The notes under the pieces were generated by a model. The model was not told the DNA's origin. It searched no databases and was given only the letters and a program-made list of their open reading frames with translations. From positions 1 through 64,000 of the forward strand of contig JANQPQ010000014.1 of the NCBI GenBank assembly GCA_028285445.1: a DNA stretch of 64,000 bases, given 5' to 3'. Position 1 is the stretch's first letter. Each line of letters starts with the position of its first letter. Below are positions 17,007-26,039 of this stretch, piece after piece. Position numbers and translations under genes: made by a program. The stretch is from Cyclobacteriaceae bacterium (GTDB lineage: Bacteria; Bacteroidota; Bacteroidia; Cytophagales; Cyclobacteriaceae).

Positions 17007-17596
17007 CTATCTGTTTTTGGCTTAAGCTCTCCTTTAATTAGCAGGTTATACTCTTGACAGGTAAGAAGCCCACGCTGATTGCTGTATGGACAGGTTATAT
17101 ATTCCTGACCGAATTTGCCCTCTTTAATTATCACCGATTCACCCTTGCAAACCGGGCATATTACTTTGTCCTGATCCTGGCAATCAATTTCTGTTTCCTG
17201 GCTTAACTCATCCAGAATGTATTGAAGCTCAGCCTCTCTTTGCACTGAATATAATTCCTGGGCCTTCTCAAAATGCAGTACGGCATCATCAAAAAATCGA
17301 CCCTTAGTGCCAGACAATTCCATATACTTTGAAAGCCAGTTTATGCTTTGCTTATATTTTTCCAGGTAGAAGGAATTCTTTCCGAAGTAATAGGAAATGT
17401 TAGTCGGTAAGACCTTCATATTCTTTATCACTTCTCTAAATATTTTATCGGCTTCCGCGTACTCGCCTTGCTCGAGAAGTTTCGCGCCTCTATCTATCTC
17501 TCTTCCAAAACGTTCATTCTCATCTTGCCCCTTGAGGTTAATCGCAAGGAGCAACATTAAACTTACCAGTACAATTGATGTCTTTTTCACTTTCAA
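17003..17596 (-). CDS. Exported TPR-like protein with Cys pair
   Basis: Protein of 197 residues with an N-terminal signal (SIVLVSLMLLLAINLKGQ). The middle reads as one to two TPR-like helical hairpins (GAKLLEQGEYAEADKIFREVIK and LHFEKAQELYSVQREAEL). The C-terminus has CPVCKGESVIIKEGKFGQEYITCPYSNQRG, a possible rubredoxin-like or zinc-ribbon knuckle. Function unknown. It lies between yidD and trhO in one operon (46 bases after yidD; ATGA overlap with trhO). Confidence 0.82.
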   Translation of the reverse strand: MKVKKTSIVLVSLMLLLAINLKGQDENERFGREIDRGAKLLEQGEYAEADKIFREVIKNMKVLPTNISYYFGKNSFYLEKYKQSINWLSKYMELSGTKGRFFDDAVLHFEKAQELYSVQREAELQYILDELSQETEIDCQDQDKVICPVCKGESVIIKEGKFGQEYITCPYSNQRGLLTCQEYNLLIKGELKPKTDR

Positions 17597-17642
17597 TTTA
17601 ATTGCTGCAAAGATCGGCTAATCTTACCACTTGGCTACCAAA

Positions 17643-17876
17643 TCACTCTTGATTTCTTTTTGGCACGGGATCGTAACCATGCCCTCCCCAGGGATGACAT
17701 CTCAATATCCTTTTCATTCCCATCCAAAATCCGCGCCAAGCGCCCCACTCTTCTATGGCATCAATCATATAGTGAGAACAAGTTGGTGTATAGCGGCAAT
17801 TGCTTCCCAGCCAGGGGGATATCATAGCCTGATATAGCCTGATTGGAAAAATAACTAAACGCTTAAATATGCTCAC
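17643..17876 (-). CDS. yidD: Membrane protein insertion efficiency factor
   Basis: YidD family protein of 77 residues that assists YidC-dependent membrane insertion. It carries the family core LIRLYQ-type start (FPIRLYQAMISPWLGSNCRYTPTCSHY), with the conserved C-R-Y-x-P-T-C-S, then GFWMGMKRILRCHPWGGHGYDPVP. The full family length is present. First gene of a leftward operon with the TPR protein, trhO and mogA; yidC and rnpA are not nearby, unlike in many genomes. Confidence 0.96.
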   Translation of the reverse strand: MSIFKRLVIFPIRLYQAMISPWLGSNCRYTPTCSHYMIDAIEEWGAWRGFWMGMKRILRCHPWGGHGYDPVPKRNQE

Positions 17877-17897
17877 CTACAGATTCTTAAGACCATA

Positions 17898-17905
17898 CAA
17901 ATTTA
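17898..17905 (-). promoter_or_regulatory. Bacteroidota -7 element for the yidD operon
   Basis: TAAATTTG on the minus strand, 22 bases before the yidD ATG; predicts a leader of about 16 bases. No clear -33 element. Confidence 0.45.
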
Positions 17906-17991
17906 ATTGACCACTTAAATAATACCTTAATAGTTGAATCAAAGAAATTGCCATAATTTGCACACGCTAATCGTCTTTTATTCAATTCAAC

Positions 17992-20196
17992 ATGAGAATT
18001 TTCAACACCTTCCTGGTTATTGCATTGCTTGCAATAACGACAGTTAAGACCAACGCCCAAGGCGAATACAAAGCCAAATTTGAACAGCTAGGCACTGACC
18101 TTGCTACTCCCAACAAATACAGAACAGGTGCTGGTTCCCCAGGGGTAGAATACTGGCAACAGCAGGCTAATTACGAAATTAAAGTGGAAGTAGATGACCA
18201 AACCCAGGTGTTATCAGGAGCTGAAAAAATCACTTATTTCAACAATTCTCCAGACAAGTTAAAATACCTGTGGGTACAGCTTGACCAAAACGTCCGAGCC
18301 AAGGGTTCACTTGTTGCACGTAGCGATCAAAATGTGATCTCAGATTCAATTGCTGCCAAGTGGCTGCCCGCCATGGTAGAAACGCAGGAATATGAAGGTG
18401 GCTACAAGATAAAGTCTGTCACTGACGGTGGCGGCAAGCCACTTCCGCACACCATCGAAGGCACCATGATGCGTGTAGATCTTCCACAAGTCCTTAGTAA
18501 GGGGGAAAACTTCGTTTTCAATATTGAATGGAGCTACCAGGTTTACGACCGCATGGAAATTGATGGCCGTGGTGGTTACGAGTACTTCCCGAAGGATGAC
18601 AACTATGCTTACACTATCGCACAGTGGTTTCCAAGAATGGCAGCGTACACCGACTTTGAGGGTTGGCAAAATAAACAATTCATGGGTCGTGGTGAGTTTG
18701 CACTAACATTCGGCAATTACAAAGTAGACATAACCGTTCCCTCCGACCACATAGTTGGCGCTACGGGTGTGCTTCAAAATGAAAATGAAGTGCTTACGGA
18801 AAAGCAAAGGCAGCGTCTGGAAAAAGCCAAATCTTCGTCATCGCCGGTGATGATTGTAACTCAGAGGGAAGCGGTGAAAAAAGAAAAGGCCAAAGCCGCT
18901 GATAAAAGTACCTGGAGTTTTCATGCTGAAAATGTTCGTGACTTTGCTTTTACTTCTTCGCGAAAATATATCTGGGATGCCATGGGTGTGGACATCAATG
19001 GCAAGATGGTAATGGCCATGTCTTATTACACAAAGGAAGGTAATCCTCTGTGGGAGAAGGAATCTACCAAGGCCGTGGCCAGAACACTTGAAACCTATAG
19101 CAGGTACACTTTTGATTACCCCTACCCTGTAGCCATTTCAGTACATGCTGCAAATCAAGGTATGGAATACCCTATGATTTGCTTCAACTACGGAAGACCC
19201 AACCCCGATGGTTCTTATTCCCAAAGCACACTGGAAGGCATGGTAGGTGTAATAGTACATGAGGTAGGCCATAACTTCTTCCCCATGATAGTAAACTCGG
19301 ATGAGCGACAATGGACCTGGATGGATGAAGGACTTAATTCATTTATGGAACATGTAACATTGAAAGAATGGTATCCTGACTTTGACCTGACCTGGGGAAC
19401 TCCTGAAGGAATTGTACCCTACATGATGGGCGATAAGCAATATATCCGGCCCATAATGACAAATTCTGAGCAAGTACTGCAATTTGGTTACAATGCCTAT
19501 GGCAAGCCCTCCGCTGCCTTGCTGGTACTGAGAGATGCCGTAATGGGCAAGGAACTTTTCGATTACGCCTTTAAGGAATACGCCAGGAAGTGGGCATTCA
19601 AGCACCCGACGCCAGCTGATTTCTTCCGAACTATGGAAGATGCATCCGCGGTGGACCTTGATTGGTTCTGGAAAGGGTGGTTTTATACCACTGACCATGT
19701 AGATGTGTCAGTTGATGAAGTAAAATGGTACCGAATTAAGAATAGCGAACCAGGATTTGAGAACCGTGTCAATGAAACTACAATCTCAGGCAACAATACT
19801 ATTACCGAGGGATTTGAAGAATTCACTGTGATCGATACCGATGCCAGGTTTTACCGGGAGTTCATGAATCGGGTGGATGATGATCAGATCCGTGCCAATC
19901 ACACCAACAAGAATTTCTATCAAGTAAAACTCACCAACAGCGGTGGTTTGGTTACACCAATCTTTATTGAATGGACCTACACAGATGGTACTAAGGAAGT
20001 AGAGAAAATACCTGCAGAGATCTGGAGGCTCAATGAAAATGAAGTGACTAAGGTATTTCTGAAGGAGAAAGAAGTGGCCAGCATGAAACTCGACCCTATG
20101 GGTCTCACAGCCGATGTTGATGAGGAGAATAACAGTTTCCCGAGGCAAAATAATGCCTCCCGATTTGAGCAATTCAAAAAGAAATCTCAGAACTAA
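17992..20196 (+). CDS. M1-family metallopeptidase, exported
   Basis: Aminopeptidase N-like zinc peptidase of 734 residues with a cleavable signal (VIALLAITTVKTNAQG). The zinc site is HEVGH (about 423-427) followed 18 residues later by the third ligand in WMDEGLNSF; the usual upstream exopeptidase motif GAMEN appears here as GMEYP. A C-terminal helical or beta part follows. The GMEYP form suggests altered N-terminal recognition. Probably periplasmic or outer-membrane associated, degrading peptides for nutrition. The BNR-repeat gene starts 41 bases downstream, likely in the same transcript. Confidence 0.94.
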   Translation: MRIFNTFLVIALLAITTVKTNAQGEYKAKFEQLGTDLATPNKYRTGAGSPGVEYWQQQANYEIKVEVDDQTQVLSGAEKITYFNNSPDKLKYLWVQLDQNVRAKGSLVARSDQNVISDSIAAKWLPAMVETQEYEGGYKIKSVTDGGGKPLPHTIEGTMMRVDLPQVLSKGENFVFNIEWSYQVYDRMEIDGRGGYEYFPKDDNYAYTIAQWFPRMAAYTDFEGWQNKQFMGRGEFALTFGNYKVDITVPSDHIVGATGVLQNENEVLTEKQRQRLEKAKSSSSPVMIVTQREAVKKEKAKAADKSTWSFHAENVRDFAFTSSRKYIWDAMGVDINGKMVMAMSYYTKEGNPLWEKESTKAVARTLETYSRYTFDYPYPVAISVHAANQGMEYPMICFNYGRPNPDGSYSQSTLEGMVGVIVHEVGHNFFPMIVNSDERQWTWMDEGLNSFMEHVTLKEWYPDFDLTWGTPEGIVPYMMGDKQYIRPIMTNSEQVLQFGYNAYGKPSAALLVLRDAVMGKELFDYAFKEYARKWAFKHPTPADFFRTMEDASAVDLDWFWKGWFYTTDHVDVSVDEVKWYRIKNSEPGFENRVNETTISGNNTITEGFEEFTVIDTDARFYREFMNRVDDDQIRANHTNKNFYQVKLTNSGGLVTPIFIEWTYTDGTKEVEKIPAEIWRLNENEVTKVFLKEKEVASMKLDPMGLTADVDEENNSFPRQNNASRFEQFKKKSQN

Positions 20197-20237
20197 TACT
20201 TACCAACTATACTTACCAACATTATATTCTAAACCGC

Positions 20238-23200
20238 ATGAAGAAAAGACTTTACGTTTTTACACTGGTGATGTTTGCATCAGTGATTGGCCTTTTGGCC
20301 CAGGGCCTCGATATGGAGAAACTAAAGGGTATGAAACCCCGAAGTATTGGCCCCGCAGGTATGAGTGGTCGTGTTACTGCAATTGATGTCGTCAATGACC
20401 AACCCAATATTATGTATGTAGGAACCGCTTCCGGTGGCCTTTGGAAATCTGAAAGTGGCGGCATTGGGTGGGAGCCTATTTTTGATGAGCAAGGCACGCT
20501 CTCAATTGGGTCCGTCGCCATCCAGCAAAGCAACCCTGATGTAATTTGGGTAGGTACTGGTGAGGGCAACCCTCGAAACAGTCTTAATGGCGGCTACGGA
20601 ATATATAAGAGTATTGATGGTGGCAAAAACTGGCAATTGATGGGCCTCGAAAATACGCGGCATATTCACCGGGTAATAATTCATCGTGATGACCCAAACA
20701 CAGTTTTCGTTGGCGCCATAGGTTCCCCCTGGGGCGAACATCCCGATCGTGGGGTTTATCGCACAAAAGACGGTGGCAAAACGTGGGAAAAGGTGCTCTA
20801 TGTAGATGAGAAAACTGGTGCAGCCGACCTGGTTGTTGATCCCACCAACCCAAACAAGCTTATTGCCGCCATGTGGGAACACCGACGCAAGCCCTGGACA
20901 TTTAACTCTGGTGGACCCGGGTCAGGCATGTATATAACTTTTGATGGCGGAGATACCTGGGAGGAGCGTACTGATAAAGATGGTCTGCCAAAAGGAGAAC
21001 TTGGAAGAATGGGTCTGGCTGTCGCCCCGAGCAAGCCAAATACTATCTACGCGCTAATAGAATCCAAGAAAAACGCTCTTTACAAATCCGAAGACGGTGG
21101 GTTTAAATGGAAGAAGATCAACGACAAAAATCATATCGGCAACAGGCCATTTTATTACTATGATATCTATGTAGATCCCCGGAATGAAAATCGTATCTAT
21201 AGCCTGTTTTCCTATGTAAATGTTAGTGAAGATGGGGGCAAGTCCTTTGGCCGTTTGATGGAGGCTTACGGCGTCAACAACGGAGTTCACCCTGACCACC
21301 ACGCCTGGTGGATTCATCCTGATAACCCTCAATTCATGATTGATGGTAATGATGGTGGGCTTAACATTACCCATGACGGTGGCAAGACCTGGCGCTTTGT
21401 AGAAAATCTTCCGCTTGCGCAGTTTTATCATATCAGTGTAGATATGGATTTTCCATATAACGTCTATGGAGGTATGCAAGACAATGGCTCCTGGATCGGT
21501 CCAGGCTATGTACTGAAGTCCGGAGGTATCCGAAATTCTTACTGGCAGGAGTTATACTTCGGAGATGGGTTTGACGTAGTTCCCGACAAGGACGACAATC
21601 GCTATGGTTATGCTATGTCGCAAGGAGGTAATGTAGGCCGCTATGATCGTATCACCGGTCATTCCAAGAATGTTAGGCCAACACACCCTGACCCTAACAT
21701 GAAATTACGCTTTAACTGGAATGCCGCCATTGCCCAGGATCCGTTTAATAACGCAACTATTTACTATGGAAGTCAATTCTTGCATAAAAGCACTGATAAA
21801 GGTGGCACCTGGAACATAATCTCCAACGATCTTACAACCAACGATCCAGAGAAGCAAAAGCAGTATGAAAGCGGTGGACTTACCATGGACGCAACTGGTG
21901 CCGAGAACTACACTACCATCGTTGCTATTGAACCAAGCCCCGTACAACAAGGCGTTATTTGGGTAGGAACCGATGATGGCAACGTGCAACTTACTCGCGA
22001 TGGTGGGCAGAACTGGACCAATCTTTCTTCACGAATCACTGGTATGCCTCGCGATGGCTGGGTTACGCAAATAAGAGCCTCTAACAAGAACGCCGGCGAA
22101 GTTTACGTAGTAGTCAATAACTACCGAAACTATGACTACAAGCCCTATCTCTTCAGATCTCGTGATTTTGGGCAAACCTGGCAAAGCCTGGTTAGTAATA
22201 ATTCCGTTCCAAGCTATACGCTGGCAGTTGTGCAAGATCCTGAAGAGCCACGCTTGCTCTTTTTGGGTACAGATGTTGGTCTCTACGTAAGTCTTGATGA
22301 AGGGGCTAGCTGGACTAAATGGACCCATGAATACCCTAGTGTTTCGACTATGGACCTACAAATCCACCCCCGCGAGCACGATCTTATCATGGGCACCTTT
22401 GGAAGAGCGGCTTGGGTAATTGATGATATCAGACCGTTGCGCGAAATGGCAAAAGAAGGTGCCGGAATTCTCAGCAAAACACTTCATGTATTTGATGCTC
22501 CAAATGCTTTTATCACCATGAATCAACAAGCGGAGGGAACAAGGTTCGCCGGTGAGGCGATGTTCTCCGGTGAAAACAGACAGAGGGGTGCTATTATCAG
22601 TTACGTAATTAATAAGCCTGAAGTGAAGAAGGATGAGCCCAAGGAAGAAGAACCTCGAAGCAGACGTAATCGCCGATCAAGAAACACAACACCTGAGCCA
22701 ACAACCGAAGCCTCTTCTGATGAAAAGAAACCAAAAGTGAAGTACGACTCGCTGGTGATGGAGGTTTTCAACAGTAGTAATGAACTGATAAGAACTGTTA
22801 AGCGCAAGGCACCCGAAGATATGGGTCTTAACCGAACCCGTTGGACATTAAATGAAAAAGGAGTTAGGTTCCCCAGCAGGCAAAAGACCAGACCGAATGC
22901 CCCGGAACCTGGAGGAGTGACTGTGCTTCCCGGAACCTACAAAGTGCGACTTTCCTACGGAGATCAGAAGGATTCAACTATGGTTGAGGTAGGATTTGAC
23001 CCTCGCTACGACCTTGATAACTCCTTACACAAGCAACGCTACGACGCACTTAAGGAAGTAGAAAGCGTCATTGCGCTGGCAAGAAAAGCTACCGAACGAT
23101 TAGTAGAATCCAGAGGAATTGTGGACGAATATGGTAAAATGCTAAAGGAGAAAAAAGGAGACGAGTGGAAAGAATTGAAGGATAAGAACAAGGCTGCTAA

Positions 23201-23501
23201 AGACTCTATTAATGCACTAATAGATCTGGTAATAGGCAAAGAAGATAAAAGGCAGGGCATCACCAGCAGGGAAAACCCTACCAACATTTCCTTCACCTTC
23301 AGGGCACGTAGCTATATTGGCAGAACCCTGGATCCTATCGGAGATACGGAAAGAAGGGTGATGCAACAGGCGCGGGATATGATCACCCCGGTAATCGATA
23401 AGATTAATGCATTTTATGCCAACGAATGGCCTCAATATCGCGAAGCCATGGAGAATGCTAACCTTTCACCATTTAAGGACTACGAACCTCTTAAGGAGTA
23501 A
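20238..23501 (+). CDS. Large exported BNR/VPS10-type beta-propeller protein
   Basis: Protein of 1087 residues with a signal peptide (FTLVMFASVIGLLAQG). Many Asp-box repeats of the form S-x-DGG-x-x-W are visible: SIDGGKNWQ, TKDGGKTWE, TFDGGDTWEE, SEDGGFKWKK, THDGGKTWRF, TRDGGQNWTN. They form one or two propellers like those of sortilin/VPS10 and sialidase-type proteins, but I see no sialidase catalytic set. Residues about 800-850 are a charged low-complexity linker (Lys/Glu/Arg-rich), followed by an immunoglobulin-like strand region (PGTYKVRLSYGDQ) and a helical end. It probably acts at the cell surface with the M1 peptidase upstream; the substrate is unknown. Confidence 0.9.
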   Translation: MKKRLYVFTLVMFASVIGLLAQGLDMEKLKGMKPRSIGPAGMSGRVTAIDVVNDQPNIMYVGTASGGLWKSESGGIGWEPIFDEQGTLSIGSVAIQQSNPDVIWVGTGEGNPRNSLNGGYGIYKSIDGGKNWQLMGLENTRHIHRVIIHRDDPNTVFVGAIGSPWGEHPDRGVYRTKDGGKTWEKVLYVDEKTGAADLVVDPTNPNKLIAAMWEHRRKPWTFNSGGPGSGMYITFDGGDTWEERTDKDGLPKGELGRMGLAVAPSKPNTIYALIESKKNALYKSEDGGFKWKKINDKNHIGNRPFYYYDIYVDPRNENRIYSLFSYVNVSEDGGKSFGRLMEAYGVNNGVHPDHHAWWIHPDNPQFMIDGNDGGLNITHDGGKTWRFVENLPLAQFYHISVDMDFPYNVYGGMQDNGSWIGPGYVLKSGGIRNSYWQELYFGDGFDVVPDKDDNRYGYAMSQGGNVGRYDRITGHSKNVRPTHPDPNMKLRFNWNAAIAQDPFNNATIYYGSQFLHKSTDKGGTWNIISNDLTTNDPEKQKQYESGGLTMDATGAENYTTIVAIEPSPVQQGVIWVGTDDGNVQLTRDGGQNWTNLSSRITGMPRDGWVTQIRASNKNAGEVYVVVNNYRNYDYKPYLFRSRDFGQTWQSLVSNNSVPSYTLAVVQDPEEPRLLFLGTDVGLYVSLDEGASWTKWTHEYPSVSTMDLQIHPREHDLIMGTFGRAAWVIDDIRPLREMAKEGAGILSKTLHVFDAPNAFITMNQQAEGTRFAGEAMFSGENRQRGAIISYVINKPEVKKDEPKEEEPRSRRNRRSRNTTPEPTTEASSDEKKPKVKYDSLVMEVFNSSNELIRTVKRKAPEDMGLNRTRWTLNEKGVRFPSRQKTRPNAPEPGGVTVLPGTYKVRLSYGDQKDSTMVEVGFDPRYDLDNSLHKQRYDALKEVESVIALARKATERLVESRGIVDEYGKMLKEKKGDEWKELKDKNKAAKDSINALIDLVIGKEDKRQGITSRENPTNISFTFRARSYIGRTLDPIGDTERRVMQQARDMITPVIDKINAFYANEWPQYREAMENANLSPFKDYEPLKE

Positions 23502-23522
23502 GATATTTTTCTCACTGCTTGC

Positions 23523-23556
23523 AAAAGGCCTGGAGAGCGATCTTCCGGCCTTTTTC
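23523..23556 (+). terminator. Intrinsic terminator after the BNR gene
   Basis: AAAAGGCC and GGCCTTTTT arms with further pairing GGAGA/TCTTC inside and a T-run, 22 bases after the stop. It closes the M1 peptidase - BNR unit. Confidence 0.8.
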
Positions 23557-23662
23557 TTTGCAGGACAACATCAGGATTGCTAATCGTTTTGATCGAATTT
23601 TTTCGAATTGGTCATTACCCTGATTCGGCAATATTCGTTATCGTTGCAAAAAACCCAGCATT

Positions 23663-24448
23663 ATGACTATTAAGATGTACCAGGTTGATGCCTTCACCAG
23701 TAAACTCTTTGGAGGAAATCCGGCGGCTGTGTGCCTGCTTGAAGATTGGTTGGAAGACGAGTTGATGCAAAATATTGCTTCCGAGAACAACTTATCTGAG
23801 ACGGCATTTCTTGTGCCCGAAGGAGATATTTATGGTATCAGGTGGTTTACACCGGCATATGAAGTGGATCTCTGTGGACACGCCACCTTAGCATCGGGTC
23901 ACGTTATACTTAACTACGTCGAGACAGATACCAGCCAGGTTAATTTTTACTCTCACCGCAGCGGGCCATTATCAGTCACAAAAGTTGATAACCGATTAGT
24001 CATGGATTTTCCAGTTGACGACCTCGAAGCCGTAGTGCCTCCAGCAGGGATGGAAGCTGCCCTTGGTGTATCTGCCACTGAGGTGTATCAGGGTAAAACT
24101 GATTACATGGTGGTATTGCATTCACAGTCAGATATCGAAAACCTGAACCCTGACTTTGGTAAGTTAAGCGCTATTGAAGCCAGAGGAGTAATAGTTACGG
24201 CCCCTGGTAATGAAGTAGACTTTGTCTCTCGCTTTTTTGCACCACAGGCTGGAGTACATGAAGATCCCGTGACTGGCTCAGCACACACCACCCTTACCCC
24301 CTACTGGGCTGAAAAGCTGGAAAAGCAACAACTAGTCGCTAAACAGCTATCTCAACGGGGAGGTAGCCTGCAGTGCAATTTAAAAGGAGATCGAGTGGAA
24401 CTGATTGGGCAGGCTGAGACGTATATGATCGCGGAGATTTTCGTTTAA
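23663..24448 (+). CDS. PhzF-family isomerase-like protein
   Basis: Diaminopimelate-epimerase fold protein of 261 residues. Family features are MYQVDAFTSKLFGGNPAAVCLL, the catalytic Glu in NNLSETAFLVP (near residue 48), WFTPAYEVDLCGHATLAS (about 72-89), and EDPVTGSAHTTL in the second half. Members include PhzF of phenazine synthesis, but most are uncharacterised; no phenazine genes are here, so a pathway should not be assumed. The DJ-1 family gene starts 32 bases downstream, probably cotranscribed. Confidence 0.93.
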   Translation: MTIKMYQVDAFTSKLFGGNPAAVCLLEDWLEDELMQNIASENNLSETAFLVPEGDIYGIRWFTPAYEVDLCGHATLASGHVILNYVETDTSQVNFYSHRSGPLSVTKVDNRLVMDFPVDDLEAVVPPAGMEAALGVSATEVYQGKTDYMVVLHSQSDIENLNPDFGKLSAIEARGVIVTAPGNEVDFVSRFFAPQAGVHEDPVTGSAHTTLTPYWAEKLEKQQLVAKQLSQRGGSLQCNLKGDRVELIGQAETYMIAEIFV

Positions 24449-24480
24449 GACAAGTATTACCTCCAGGAAAACACATTGAA

Positions 24481-25080
24481 ATGAAAAAGTATAGAGTTGG
24501 TATTTTCCTTTTTAATGATGTAGAAGTCCTTGACTTCGCCGGACCTTTCGAGGTTTTTTCTGTCACTTCGGAACTCAATAACTACGAACTATGTGAAGTA
24601 TTCACTGTAACCGAGGATGGAAAGGAAATAAATGCCGTTAATGGTCTAAGAGTTGTTCCCGACTATTCATTTGAAAGCGCACCTCAGACAGACATATTAA
24701 TTATTCCTGGGGGAGACGGAACGAAAAAAGGTTACCTCAATAATACCGTACTCAACTGGGTATCAAAGCAAAATGAAAGTTCCGATATCACCATCTCTGT
24801 CTGTTCAGGGGCAAGAATACTTGCAAAACTTGGCTTGCTAGATGATATCCCATCAATTACTCACCATGAGGTAATTCCTTCGGTTCAGCAGATTGCCCCA
24901 AAAACTGAAATTCTTGCTGACGAAAGATTCGTAGACACCGGAAAAATCATGACTGCCGGAGGTATCTCCGCTGGCATAGATTTGTCCCTTCATATCGTTG
25001 GGAAACTTTTTGGCAAGGCAATTGCAGACAAGACAAAAGTTTACATGGAATATGGAAGTTGGAGAGAACTTCTCCCTTAA
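24481..25080 (+). CDS. DJ-1/PfpI-family protein
   Basis: Protein of 199 residues with the class I glutamine amidotransferase-like fold. Visible are VGIFLFNDVEVLDFAGPFEVFSV, the strand TDILIIPGGDGTK, the nucleophile elbow ITISVCSGARILAKLGLL (Cys near 102) and TAGGISAGIDLSLHIV. It resembles the ligand domain of AraC-type regulators such as GlxA, but lacks an HTH. Probable isonitrile hydratase- or glyoxalase-like enzyme; not assignable from sequence. Confidence 0.92.
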   Translation: MKKYRVGIFLFNDVEVLDFAGPFEVFSVTSELNNYELCEVFTVTEDGKEINAVNGLRVVPDYSFESAPQTDILIIPGGDGTKKGYLNNTVLNWVSKQNESSDITISVCSGARILAKLGLLDDIPSITHHEVIPSVQQIAPKTEILADERFVDTGKIMTAGGISAGIDLSLHIVGKLFGKAIADKTKVYMEYGSWRELLP

Positions 25081-25145
25081 CTTTGATTCCTGGAAACCTC
25101 CGACCCTACTACTTGTCATTTTATTGAACTTTAAATCGTAATGCT

Positions 25146-25574
25146 ATGAAGATTATTAGCGTAGCAGTATTGGCTATGTTGCCATTGCTCGCCACTGCAC
25201 AACTTGAGTACTCTGTTGAGCTCACCGACATTAAGGTGAATCTAAATGGCTCAGAATATGAGCTTGAAGACCAGGTAGCTGGAAACCTGGTAGTGGGCCA
25301 GATCAGAACTGTGCCACTTTTTCAGCAAGATGGAATCAGTTACTTTCTGGATTTAAAAGTTGCCAGAAGTGGCAAAAGGCTTAAGTTGATAAGACAAGGG
25401 AGGCTCACATCACCGGCAAAAGCCATGCAGGGCAAATCCTACAAGGCAGTGAAATTTGTAGGTACTTCAAGCCCGGGCCCACTCGCTGGCAGGCATAGCG
25501 AAAACTTTCTTTATGATAAGGCCAGTTTAGGCTCAGCGTTTATCAGTTTTAAATACATGTTCCACTATAAATAA
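25146..25574 (+). CDS. Small exported protein, unknown
   Basis: Protein of 142 residues with a signal peptide (ISVAVLAMLPLLATAQ). The mature part looks all-beta (LEYSVELTDIKVNLNGSEYELEDQ and later GRLTSPAKAMQGKSYKAVKFVG). I do not recognise a family. It is followed after 8 bases by another small exported protein, so the two are probably expressed together. Confidence 0.72.
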   Translation: MKIISVAVLAMLPLLATAQLEYSVELTDIKVNLNGSEYELEDQVAGNLVVGQIRTVPLFQQDGISYFLDLKVARSGKRLKLIRQGRLTSPAKAMQGKSYKAVKFVGTSSPGPLAGRHSENFLYDKASLGSAFISFKYMFHYK

Positions 25575-25582
25575 TTATCACT

Positions 25583-25981
25583 ATGAAATTGAATAGGTTT
25601 CTGACCTTTTTCTCTGTTGCTGTAACCATTGCATTAATATTCTCATTCTCTTCTAAGAAGGAAACCCGAAACTTTGAATTCAAGCAGATTACTGTAATTG
25701 AATCAGTAGTTCCCGGAGGAATAGGCCGATCGAGAATGATAACCACCAGTACAGACGGCTCTTTGAATGAGGTTAAGCTTAAGAACTTTTTCAGCCTTAC
25801 TGGAATCAACTTTGGAAATGTGAGAGAGAATGATAAAACTATAACCAATGAAATTACATCTCTTTACGATCAGGGATGGGAGTTGGCAGATGTAACTTCT
25901 GGTGTTTATAGCGAGGCAACCGTAGATGGCCCAGGAGCTGGAATCTTTATCACGCGATACTTGCTGAAAAAGGCATTGTAG
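25583..25981 (+). CDS. Small exported DUF4177-like protein
   Basis: Protein of 132 residues with an N-terminal hydrophobic helix (FFSVAVTIALIFSFSS). The mature part has FEFKQITVIESVV near the start and NEITSLYDQGWELADVTSG near 90-110, a pattern like the strand-helix-strand of DUF4177 proteins, ending GIFITRYLLKKAL. Bacteroidota have many such short proteins. Function unknown. Confidence 0.75.
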   Translation: MKLNRFLTFFSVAVTIALIFSFSSKKETRNFEFKQITVIESVVPGGIGRSRMITTSTDGSLNEVKLKNFFSLTGINFGNVRENDKTITNEITSLYDQGWELADVTSGVYSEATVDGPGAGIFITRYLLKKAL

Positions 25982-25999
25982 CAATTAGCGTAGGAATTC

Positions 26000-26039
26000 A
26001 AGGTTTGTTCAGAGCAAGGAGCTTTGGGCAAACCTTTTT
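26000..26039. terminator. Bidirectional terminator-like hairpin
   Basis: AAGGTTTG (26000-26007) and CAAACCTT (26029-26036) form an 8-base stem followed by T's. It lies between the convergent DUF4177-like gene and the epimerase gene, whose stop it touches. Confidence 0.65.
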
